Source of the DNA: Micrococcaceae bacterium Sec5.7 | GTDB taxonomy: Bacteria > Actinomycetota > Actinomycetes > Actinomycetales > Micrococcaceae | Direction of reading: 5' to 3' | Assembly (NCBI GenBank): GCA_039636785.1 | Contig: CP144169.1 | Location: 1,426,001-1,490,000, forward strand | DNA: 64,000 bases | Shown here: one piece after another, positions 54,656-62,270 of the stretch | Numbering within the stretch: position 1 is the first letter of the stretch | Layout: each line of letters opens with the position of its first letter | Translations under genes and position numbers: made by a program | The notes under the pieces: generated by a model | Seen by the model: only the letters and a program-made list of their open reading frames with translations | Database searches by the model: none | What the model was told of the DNA's origin: nothing

Positions 54656-56182
54656 CTAGACGGCGGCTGCCAGGATGCCCTCCACATAGGCCACCAGGGT
54701 ACGGACGGTGCAGCCCGTGCCCTGCTTGTGGGTGTAGCCGTACGGGCTGCCGTTGTTGAACGAGGGCCCGGCGATGTCAATGTGCGCCCAGGGGATCTGT
54801 TCGCCGTCCTTTCCCTTGCCCACAAATTCGCGCAGGAAGACTGCCGCCGTCATCATCCCGCCGTGACGCTCGCCGATGTTGGCCAGGTCGGCCACCTCCG
54901 AATCGAGGCTGGGGCGCAATTCCTCCGGCAGGGGCATGGGCCAGACAAGCTCGCCGGCGCGTTCAGCCGCGGCCTTCAACGGACCGGTGACGCTCTCCGA
55001 ACCCATAACGCCAGCCGTGCGGTTGCCGAGGGCGATCAGCTGCGCGCCCGTCAGTGTGGCGACGTCGATAATGGCGTCCGGGTACTCCTGGCTCGCGGCC
55101 ACGATCCCGTCGGCCATGACCAGCCGGCCCTCGGCGTCGGTGTTCAGGACTTCGACGGTCTTGCCGCCGAACATGGTCAGCACATCGGCCGGCCGCGATG
55201 CGGCGCCGGAGGGCATATTCTCCGCGATGCAGAGCCAGGCGGTCGCCTTGACGGGCAGGCCCAGGCCCGCGAGGGCCAGCACAGTGTTAAGTACGACGGC
55301 AGCGCCGGCCATGTCGCTCTTCATGTCACCCATGCCGAGGGCCGGCTTGATGGAAATGCCGCCAGTGTCGAAGGTAATGCCCTTGCCGACCAGGGCGATC
55401 TTGGCTGTTGCCTTGGCCGGGGAGTATTCCACCTTGACCAGGCGCGGCTGGCGGGTTGACCCCTTGCCGACGCCCATGATGCCGCCGAAGCCTTCCTTTT
55501 CAAGACGCTTCTCGTCCCAGACCGTCAGCTTGACGGGCAGCCCCTTGGCCAGCTCCTTCGCAGCATCGGCGAAGGATTCCGGGTACAGGTGGCTCGGCGG
55601 CTGGTTGACCAGTGAGCGCGTGGCGTTGACGGCCTTGCCGATCAGGGCGGCGCGGTTCAGCGCCGGCTGCAGTTCCTTCCCACCGGCGAGCTCGGTGAAG
55701 ATGACCACGTTCCGGACCGGATCCTTGAGTCCTTCCTTGGACGAGCGGTACTCGGTGAAGGAGTAGGAGCCCATGGCGGCGCCCTCGGCGACTGCCGCAA
55801 CATCGGCGATTCCCGCCGTCGGAAGTGCCAGTACTACTGTGTTGAGTCCGGCAAGCTGACGGACAGCTGAACCTGCGGCCCGTCGCAGTGATTCCTCAGA
55901 AAGTTTCCGGCCATTGCTGACGTCGCCGACTCCAGCCAGGACGATCACGCCGGCTCCAGTCTCCGGAAGGCCTGGAAGGCGGAGGATCTGGTCTGCTGCT
56001 CCGGTGACGCCAAGAACCTTCAATGATTCCGACAGTGCTTCTGCAGACTTGGCAGTCAGCGGGTTTTCGAGCAGAACCGGGCCGTCTGATCCCTTCCCGA
56101 CACCAATGACGACGGCGTCGCTGGGGGCCTTCTTCAGGTCCCGTGCGAGGGCACTAAGGTTGATTTCAGTATTCTTGACCAC
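54656..56182 (-). CDS. pepA: Leucyl aminopeptidase (M17) PepA
   Basis: Hexameric zinc/manganese aminopeptidase of 508 residues. The C-terminal catalytic domain has VGKGITFDTGGISIKP (metal Lys and Asp), MKSDMAGAA (Asp) and the M17 signature NTDAEGRL with the metal Asp and Glu and the catalytic Arg. The N-terminal domain (about 1-165) is the variable M17 portion. It could release amino acids from the peptides produced by the tricorn-like protease nearby. ATG start; it is divergent from the PAC2 gene across 260 bases. Confidence 0.94.
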   Translation of the reverse strand: MVKNTEINLSALARDLKKAPSDAVVIGVGKGSDGPVLLENPLTAKSAEALSESLKVLGVTGAADQILRLPGLPETGAGVIVLAGVGDVSNGRKLSEESLRRAAGSAVRQLAGLNTVVLALPTAGIADVAAVAEGAAMGSYSFTEYRSSKEGLKDPVRNVVIFTELAGGKELQPALNRAALIGKAVNATRSLVNQPPSHLYPESFADAAKELAKGLPVKLTVWDEKRLEKEGFGGIMGVGKGSTRQPRLVKVEYSPAKATAKIALVGKGITFDTGGISIKPALGMGDMKSDMAGAAVVLNTVLALAGLGLPVKATAWLCIAENMPSGAASRPADVLTMFGGKTVEVLNTDAEGRLVMADGIVAASQEYPDAIIDVATLTGAQLIALGNRTAGVMGSESVTGPLKAAAERAGELVWPMPLPEELRPSLDSEVADLANIGERHGGMMTAAVFLREFVGKGKDGEQIPWAHIDIAGPSFNNGSPYGYTHKQGTGCTVRTLVAYVEGILAAAV

Positions 56183-56442
56183 GAGGATCAGTCCTCAATT
56201 CTCTGAGATTATTCGGGCAGGGAGTGCATGTTTGGCGCCCTGCCATGGGAACCCGGCCGCCGTCGGCTTGAGACGCAACCCGGTGTCTGCAAGTCCGTCA
56301 ATAAGGCCAGTTCCGATCGTAGTCTCTCTGCATCGCAGCCGCGGCATTCACTGAGAGCTGCGCCACAACCCGGCTCAGGAATTCCGGGGCCGCCCGGGGC
56401 GTTGTAAAGAATATCCACCCGCAACCACGAAAGGAACATGCC

Positions 56443-57381
56443 GTGCTTGAACGGATTTCCGGCTCTCTGCTGGACCCCGATGCGCTTTATGCGAGCAACA
56501 TCGAGCTGTTCCACAGCCCAGAACTCCGCGGGCTCAATCTGGTGATGGCTTTTACTGGATTCGCCGACGCCGGCCATGTGGTCAAGCAGATTAACAGCGA
56601 GCTGCTCGACACGCTGGACTCGGGGCTCGTCGCCGTGTTCGACGCCGACCAGCTCATCGATTACCGGACCCGGAGGCCGCACGTCTCCTTCGTGGAAGAC
56701 CATCTTCAGGACTACCAGGCGCCAAGCCTGGCACTGTACAGGCTGGTTGACGGCTTGGGGAGTCCTTTCCTGCTCCTGGCGGGATTCGAACCGGACCTGC
56801 AATGGGAGCGTTTTTCGCGGGCCGTGGTGCGGATTGTAGAAGAACTTGACGTGAACCTTGTGACCTGGATCCACTCCATCCCCATGCCAGTGCCGCATAC
56901 CCGGCCGGTGGGCGTGACTGTCCATGGCAACAGGCCGGAGCTGATTGAGGGAATTTCGGTCTGGAAGCCTACCGTGGAGGTACCTGCAGCCGTAGGCCAC
57001 ATTCTGGAGCTCAGGCTGATGGAAGCCGGGCGCAACGTGGCCGGCTACGTCATCCATGTGCCTCATTATCTGGCCGAGGCCGAGTACCCGCAGGCCGCAG
57101 TGGCGGGACTGGAATATCTGGGCGCGGCAACGTCACTGATGCTGCCAACGGACCGGCTGAGGGAAGCCGGGCGTGAAGTGATCCGGCAGATTTCGGAACA
57201 GGTTGGTTCATCTGAGGACGTGCAGCAGGTGGTGTCGCGGCTGGAAACCCGGTATGACGAGAAGGCCGAAGGCACAGTCCGCCGCTCGCTCCTGGCCGAT
57301 GAAAACGACCAGCTCCCTAACGGCGATGTTCTCGGCGCGGCCGTTGAGGCATACCTGGCCCGCGAAAATCCGGGTCATTAA
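56443..57381 (+). CDS. PAC2 family protein (proteasome assembly chaperone-like)
   Basis: A 312-residue PAC2 protein, a family related to eukaryotic proteasome-assembly chaperones. VMAFTGFADAGHVVKQ opens the fold, and TVHGNRPELI, VPAAVGHILELRL and HVPHYLAEAEYP are typical of actinobacterial members. Actinobacterial PAC2 proteins often accompany proteasome genes, but none is seen here and no function is established. GTG start with AAAGGAA about 6 bases upstream. It is 35 bases ahead of an MFS gene. Confidence 0.88.
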   Translation: MLERISGSLLDPDALYASNIELFHSPELRGLNLVMAFTGFADAGHVVKQINSELLDTLDSGLVAVFDADQLIDYRTRRPHVSFVEDHLQDYQAPSLALYRLVDGLGSPFLLLAGFEPDLQWERFSRAVVRIVEELDVNLVTWIHSIPMPVPHTRPVGVTVHGNRPELIEGISVWKPTVEVPAAVGHILELRLMEAGRNVAGYVIHVPHYLAEAEYPQAAVAGLEYLGAATSLMLPTDRLREAGREVIRQISEQVGSSEDVQQVVSRLETRYDEKAEGTVRRSLLADENDQLPNGDVLGAAVEAYLARENPGH

Positions 57382-57404
57382 ATAATGTTTTTGAAGGCCA
57401 CAGG

Positions 57405-57410
57405 CATAAT
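57405..57410 (+). promoter_or_regulatory. Candidate -10 element for a leaderless MFS mRNA
   Basis: CATAAT is followed by AAAGGG and then the GTG at 57417. The AAAGGG touches the start codon, too close to act as a ribosome site. Confidence 0.4.
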
Positions 57411-57416
57411 AAAGGG

Positions 57417-58757
57417 GTGACTGCACCCCGCGCCTGGCTGATCTGGACCATCGGAATATTCTCGTACCTGGTGGCCGTGACGCAGCGCACCTCCTTCGGC
57501 GTGGTGGGTCTGGAAGCCACCGAGCGGTTCCATGCAAGCGCCTCCGCAATCTCCTTCTTCACCGTCCTGCAGCTCCTGGTCTATGCCGGACTGCAGATCC
57601 CTGTGGGTGTGCTGGTGGACAGATTCGGCTCCCGGGTCATGATCGCCGGGGGCGCCTTGCTCATGGGGCTGGGCCAACTCCAGCTGGCATTCGCGGACAG
57701 CATCCCCGGCGGGGTACTGGGGCGTGTCCTGGTGGGCGCCGGAGATGCCATGACTTTCATCTCCGTCATCCGGCTCATTCCACTATGGTTCGCCCCCGCG
57801 CGCGTGCCCGTCCTCACCCAGCTGACCGGAATGTCCGGACAGCTGGGCCAGCTTTTCAGCGTGGTGCCGTTTGCCCTGATCCTCCACTCGGCCGGCTGGT
57901 CCCCGGCGTTCTTGACGCTCGCCGGGCTGTCCGGAATCGCCGTCGTGCTGGTGGTTCTGCTCCTTCAGGATCTGCCGGCGGGGACTCCCCGGGCCGAATC
58001 AGGTCAGGGCTTGCGGGCCACCGGTGTCTCGTTGTCCCGGGCATGGCGGCAGCCCGGGACCCGGTTGGGCCTGTGGAGCCACTTCACCATCCAGTTCAGC
58101 GGCACGGTGTTTGCCATGACCTGGGGCTATCCGTTCCTCATTTCCGCCCAGGGACTGGACGCGGGCACCGTGTCGGGACTGATGGCGCTGTACGTGGCGG
58201 CAGGCATTGCCGCGGGCCCGCTGATCGGCCGGTTCGTATCCCGTCACCCGCTGCGCCGTTCCACCATGGTCCTGCTCATCGCCGCCGGAACCGCCGCCGC
58301 ATGGGCGGCGGTCCTCCTCAACCCGGGCCGGTCCCCGCTATGGCTCCTGGCAGGTCTGGTGGTGGTGCTGGCGATCGGAGGGCCGGGATCCATGATCGGC
58401 TTCGACTTCGCACGGACGTTCAATCCGGCGCACCGGCTGGGCACCGCAACCGGGATAGTCAACGTGGGCGGGTTCATTGCTGCCCTGGTGGCGATCTTCC
58501 TGATCGGGCTGTTGCTGGACATCCTCTACTCCTCCGGTTTCTCCAACGGTGTGCTCTATGGCCTGGAACCGTTCCGCGTTGCCCTGAGCGTGCACTTCCT
58601 GCTCCTGGGGATCGGTGCCGTTGCCATCCTCGGGTGCAGGCGGAAGGTCCGGCGCCAGATGGCCGCCCAGGGCGTCCTGGTGCCGCCTCTGCTCAAGACA
58701 ATGGCGGCGCAGCGCAGGGCCAATCTGGAGCGGCGCCGAACGCCGTTCCGCGACTAG
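57417..58757 (+). CDS. MFS transporter
   Basis: Twelve-helix major facilitator of 446 residues. The loop 2-3 motif A is VDRFGSRVMIAGG (about 68-80), and ISVIRLIPLWFAP follows helix 4. The second half repeats the pattern with GRFVSRHPLRRSTMV. The C-terminal tail is strongly basic. Substrate unknown. The N-terminal RAWLIWTIGIFSYLVAVTQRTS starts helix one directly, so the GTG start is correct even without a ribosome site. Confidence 0.88.
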   Translation: MTAPRAWLIWTIGIFSYLVAVTQRTSFGVVGLEATERFHASASAISFFTVLQLLVYAGLQIPVGVLVDRFGSRVMIAGGALLMGLGQLQLAFADSIPGGVLGRVLVGAGDAMTFISVIRLIPLWFAPARVPVLTQLTGMSGQLGQLFSVVPFALILHSAGWSPAFLTLAGLSGIAVVLVVLLLQDLPAGTPRAESGQGLRATGVSLSRAWRQPGTRLGLWSHFTIQFSGTVFAMTWGYPFLISAQGLDAGTVSGLMALYVAAGIAAGPLIGRFVSRHPLRRSTMVLLIAAGTAAAWAAVLLNPGRSPLWLLAGLVVVLAIGGPGSMIGFDFARTFNPAHRLGTATGIVNVGGFIAALVAIFLIGLLLDILYSSGFSNGVLYGLEPFRVALSVHFLLLGIGAVAILGCRRKVRRQMAAQGVLVPPLLKTMAAQRRANLERRRTPFRD

Positions 58758-58850
58758 CACTGCTCCTCCACAGGCCCGTCCGCGGGCACGTTGTCCACAT
58801 GGCTCAAATGGCGGCTGTCCCGGGGCGGACCGCTGTCTGAAGCTGGGTGC

Positions 58851-60074
58851 ATGACAGCTTCAGAACACCTCACCATCAAAGGGCCCGAGGATATCCTTGG
58901 GTTCATACCGCACTCCCTGGGGTACTGGCCGGCGGACAGCCTGGTCGCCATGACCATGCAGGGCAAACGGCTGGGCGCCACGCTTCGGGTTGATCTTCCC
59001 GGGCCGGACGGTCTGCGGAACCCCGGGGAATTCGCCAGGACGGTCGGCGATTACCTGCAAGCAGACGACGCGGCCGACGGAACCCTCCTTATGTTGTTCA
59101 CCAATGACGGCTGGATGGACTCCGACGATGGGTATAGGCCGCTGCTGGCAGCTCTCGAAGCCGCGCTCGGATGCGCCGGGATGCCCGTGCGGGATGCCTG
59201 GTACGTAGGGCATACCCATTGGCGCAATGTGTACTGCACGGACCCCGGGTGCTGTCCGCTGCCAGGCCGTTCCGTGGACGAAATCCGGGACAGCAGGCTC
59301 AATGCTGAGATGGTATTCCGCGGCAGCAGCGTGGGAGCGCCCCCCGCCGACCGCCTGTACGGTGAAGGCCAGGGCCAGCGTGGACGCGAAGAAACGTCCG
59401 TTGTGGCGGCCGAACAGCGCTGGTTGGCCGAGTTCAACAGCCGGCGGGGCAGCCGGCAGCAGTTCGACGCTGTCCTGGATACCTGGGAGCGCGCCAAGCA
59501 GGCAGGCCAGGGGACCGACCTTACGGCGGCGCTCAAGGCATTTCTGCGCGCATCCCTTTGCGTTCCGGCGTGGCGGGATGCAGTGCTGGTCATGACAGCG
59601 GCCGGGCGGGCTGCGGCGGCGCGCGGGGCGGAAGAGTTCGGGATATTCGACGACGGCTCCGGGTTGGCGGCGGTCCGTCCACCCGCTGAAGACATGCCGC
59701 AGAAAGGGACCGAAAAGGGGAGTTCCCGAAGACCCGATGACGGGTCTGCGGCCGGGTATGGTGAGGTGCTGCTGGGACTCAGCCCGGTTGTTCCCGATTG
59801 GGCCGGAATGAAGCGCCTCGAACAGGTCCTGCTGCGGCTTTCGTGCGCGGGAGGCGCTGAGGCAGAAGCCGCAGCGCTGACGGCAAGGGGATGGATCGAG
59901 TGGTGCCGCGGCAGGGGTTCCTTTGCCGATGCCCTCCTGAATCAGGCGCTGGTGGAGCAGAACGGATACCGGCTGGCAGAGCTGCTGTCCGAGCTGGTGG
60001 GCCGCGGCACCATCTGCGGCTGGGCGGGCCGGCGTGAGACTGCCTGGCAGAAGTTCGAGCCGGACGCCGCGTAG
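58851..60074 (+). CDS. DUF4192 domain-containing protein
   Basis: A 407-residue soluble protein of the actinobacterial DUF4192 family. The opening LTIKGPEDILGFIPHSLGYWPADSLV is the family hallmark, and HWRNVYCTDPGCCPLPGR (four Cys/His) near 125-142 may bind metal. No enzymatic function is known. It commonly neighbours sigA in Micrococcales. The ATG at 58851 gives the family start; the frame upstream is not conserved-looking. No clear ribosome site. Confidence 0.85.
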   Translation: MTASEHLTIKGPEDILGFIPHSLGYWPADSLVAMTMQGKRLGATLRVDLPGPDGLRNPGEFARTVGDYLQADDAADGTLLMLFTNDGWMDSDDGYRPLLAALEAALGCAGMPVRDAWYVGHTHWRNVYCTDPGCCPLPGRSVDEIRDSRLNAEMVFRGSSVGAPPADRLYGEGQGQRGREETSVVAAEQRWLAEFNSRRGSRQQFDAVLDTWERAKQAGQGTDLTAALKAFLRASLCVPAWRDAVLVMTAAGRAAAARGAEEFGIFDDGSGLAAVRPPAEDMPQKGTEKGSSRRPDDGSAAGYGEVLLGLSPVVPDWAGMKRLEQVLLRLSCAGGAEAEAAALTARGWIEWCRGRGSFADALLNQALVEQNGYRLAELLSELVGRGTICGWAGRRETAWQKFEPDAA

Positions 60075-60366
60075 CTTTGTGGCTGGCGGAATGCCCTGGT
60101 GATCGGCCGGAAGTATTGCGGCGGACTGCCCGGGCTGAGGCTCTGATTGGGAAATCCGTGAGACAATGGATGCCGAGACCCGGTTGGGTCCGTGTATCTG
60201 GTGCATGTAATGGGTCCCTGAAACGGGAACATTATGGCCGCCCCGGCAGTTTTACTTAGTGGCTCTGCTGGCCGTGGTTGCACCTGATGTTGATCACGGA
60301 CTTGACAGGGTCATAGTGGTGTTGCCCGTATGGTGATTCCACAGACCGCCGCTAGAAAGGTTTTCT
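60075..60366 (+). promoter_or_regulatory. Upstream region of sigA
   Basis: About 290 bases without a gene. TTGACA lies at 60302-60307 and TATGGT at 60329-60334, but their 21-base spacing is long for one promoter. AAAGG precedes the sigA GTG by 7 bases. No tRNA or hairpin terminator for the upstream gene was recognised. Confidence 0.3.
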
Positions 60367-61701
60367 GTGACCCCGTCTTCCGCGAAGAAGGAACCCGCCG
60401 CCCAGGCTGAATTGTCCCCTGAGGAGAAGCAGGTGGCTACGAACGCCAAGCGTGCAGCTACGCGCGCTGCCAACAAGGCCATCAAAGATGCCGCAGGCGA
60501 TGACGCCGACTCGGCAGAGGCCAAGCCCGAGCCGAAGAAGCGCGGGCCTAAGCCCGGTGCCAAGGCTGCGGCAGAAGCCGCAGGAAAGTCCGCCCGCGGC
60601 CGTTCGAACGACGACGACTCGGATGATCCCGACGATGATGCCGACGACGCGTCCCAGGACGGTTCAGAATCCGCCGAAGACGGCGAAATTACGGCCGCCA
60701 AGGCAGCGTCAGCTGCCAGCGGTAAAGGTTTTGTCTATTCCGATGCGGACGACGATGACGCCCCCGTCCAGCAGGTCATGTCCGCCGGTGCAACGGCCGA
60801 CCCCGTCAAGGATTACCTGAAGCAGATCGGCAAAGTTGCGCTGCTGAACGCCGAGCAGGAAGTTGACCTTGCGCTCCGCATCGAGGCCGGCCTTTTTGCT
60901 GAAGAGAAGATCAACGCCGACGACGGCTCGATGGACCCGAAGTTCAAGCGCGAGCTCGAATTCGTCATCCATGACGGCAAGCGCGCCAAGAACCACCTGC
61001 TCGAAGCCAACCTCCGCCTGGTTGTCTCGCTGGCCAAGCGCTACACCGGCCGCGGCATGCTGTTCTTGGACCTGATCCAGGAAGGAAACCTGGGCCTCAT
61101 CCGCGCGGTGGAGAAGTTCGACTACACCAAGGGCTTCAAGTTCTCCACATACGCCACCTGGTGGATCCGGCAGGCCATCACCCGCGCCATGGCCGACCAG
61201 GCGCGCACCATCCGCATCCCGGTGCACATGGTGGAGGTCATCAACAAGCTGGCTCGCGTTCAGAGGCAGATGTTGCAGGACCTTGGCCGCGAACCCACGC
61301 CTGAAGAGCTCGCCCTTGAACTGGACATGACCCCGGAAAAGGTGGTCGAGGTCCAGAAGTACGGCCGCGAGCCGATTTCGCTGCACACGCCGCTCGGCGA
61401 GGACGGTGACTCCGAGTTCGGTGACCTGATCGAGGACTCCGAAGCAGTGGTTCCTGCCGACGCCGTGAGTTTCACTCTCCTTCAGGAACAGCTTCACTCC
61501 GTGCTGGACACCCTGTCCGAGCGCGAAGCCGGAGTTGTGGCCATGCGATTCGGCCTCACCGACGGACAGCCGAAGACTTTAGACGAAATCGGCAAGGTCT
61601 ACGGCGTCACGCGTGAGCGCATCCGCCAGATCGAATCCAAGACCATGTCCAAGCTCAGGCACCCTTCACGGTCGCAGGTGCTTCGGGACTACCTGGACTA
61701 G
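60367..61701 (+). CDS. sigA: Primary RNA polymerase sigma factor SigA (RpoD)
   Basis: Housekeeping sigma-70 of 444 residues. The N-terminal 150 residues are Ala/Lys-rich, then strongly acidic ([13 protein letters not shown]), replacing region 1.1. Region 1.2 begins at [11 protein letters not shown] (about 144). Region 2 holds [26 protein letters not shown] and the -10-reading [15 protein letters not shown]. Region 3 follows, and region 4.2 ends with [20 protein letters not shown] and the final LRDYLD. GTG start. Followed by two terminator hairpins. Confidence 0.96.
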   Translation: MTPSSAKKEPAAQAELSPEEKQVATNAKRAATRAANKAIKDAAGDDADSAEAKPEPKKRGPKPGAKAAAEAAGKSARGRSNDDDSDDPDDDADDASQDGSESAEDGEITAAKAASAASGKGFVYSDADDDDAPVQQVMSAGATADPVKDYLKQIGKVALLNAEQEVDLALRIEAGLFAEEKINADDGSMDPKFKRELEFVIHDGKRAKNHLLEANLRLVVSLAKRYTGRGMLFLDLIQEGNLGLIRAVEKFDYTKGFKFSTYATWWIRQAITRAMADQARTIRIPVHMVEVINKLARVQRQMLQDLGREPTPEELALELDMTPEKVVEVQKYGREPISLHTPLGEDGDSEFGDLIEDSEAVVPADAVSFTLLQEQLHSVLDTLSEREAGVVAMRFGLTDGQPKTLDEIGKVYGVTRERIRQIESKTMSKLRHPSRSQVLRDYLD

Positions 61702-61713
61702 AACTTCTGCAAT

Positions 61714-61762
61714 AAACAGGAAAGCCGCCGCCGGATCTGATCCGGCGGTGGCTTTCCTGTTT
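61714..61762. terminator. Bidirectional terminator after sigA
   Basis: AAACAGGAAAGCC and onward (61714-61735) pairs with 61741-61762 over the loop TCTGA. The 22-bp stem has one G-T pair. The arms end in AAA/TTT, giving a short U-run in both directions. Confidence 0.85.
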
Positions 61763-61778
61763 AGAGGGAGGGAAAAAA

Positions 61779-61808
61779 TCAGGGTCCCTCCGGATGGAGG
61801 AACCCTGA
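61779..61808 (-). terminator. Second terminator, for the DUF7455 gene
   Basis: TCAGGGT and CCTCC (61779-61791) pair with GGAGG and ACCCTGA (61796-61808), with one C-A mismatch and the loop GGAT. On the minus strand six T residues (61773-61778) follow. It begins 16 bases past the DUF7455 stop. Confidence 0.85.
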
Positions 61809-61824
61809 AGCGGTACTGCTTTGA

Positions 61825-62046
61825 CTAGTCGACCGGAACCGGTGCCTTCTCGTGAAGACGGCCCGTCTCATCGTGCCAGTCGGAGCTCAGCGGCTTGAGC
61901 GTTGCCTCGACTGCACGGGCATGGTGGCCGCAGAAGAGCAGCTCACCGCCGGAGGACTCGAGTACAACCCGGACATATGCCTGTGCTCCGCAACGATCGC
62001 ACCGGTCAACTGCGTTGAGCGTGCGGTCCGCAACTGCTGTTGTCAT
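61825..62046 (-). CDS. DUF7455 small zinc-ribbon-like protein
   Basis: A 73-residue protein. CDRCGAQAYVRV (two Cys) and LLFCGHHAR (Cys, His, His) suggest a single zinc site, as in the DUF7455 family found between sigA and a gyrB/parE-type gene in many actinobacteria. Function unknown; proximity to sigA has led to ideas of a transcription role without proof. AGGAGG lies just upstream of the ATG. Convergent with sigA and divergent from the topoisomerase gene. Confidence 0.88.
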   Translation of the reverse strand: MTTAVADRTLNAVDRCDRCGAQAYVRVVLESSGGELLFCGHHARAVEATLKPLSSDWHDETGRLHEKAPVPVD

Positions 62047-62270
62047 GTCGGCCTCCTAAGTAGATCTGTATATCTATATAACCAGCATTCGAAGCGAAAC
62101 TATGGCAAGGATGTGTCACTTTCGCTGTGCGCGTATCACATGTGCATAACGAACGGCAGGAGCCGTGCAGTAGCGGGGGAGTGGCAGCCGGGTGAACGGA
62201 CACTGTCCGACTACCCTAGGAAGAGCTTTCATTGCCCCAGTTGTTCCGTCTTTGAAGGAGTTCACCACCA
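62047..62270. other. Divergent promoter region, DUF7455 gene and topoisomerase gene
   Basis: A 224-base intergenic gap. Next to the DUF7455 start it is unusually AT-rich (62062-62083, TAGATC and TATATCTATATA), likely the minus-strand -10 region. The right half holds TACCCT at 62212-62217 but no convincing -35 for the topoisomerase gene. Confidence 0.4.

Noticed and set aside
60302..60334. TTGACA ... TATGGT as the sigA promoter
   Set aside because: The 21-base spacing is too long for a standard sigma-70 promoter; listed only as part of the upstream region.
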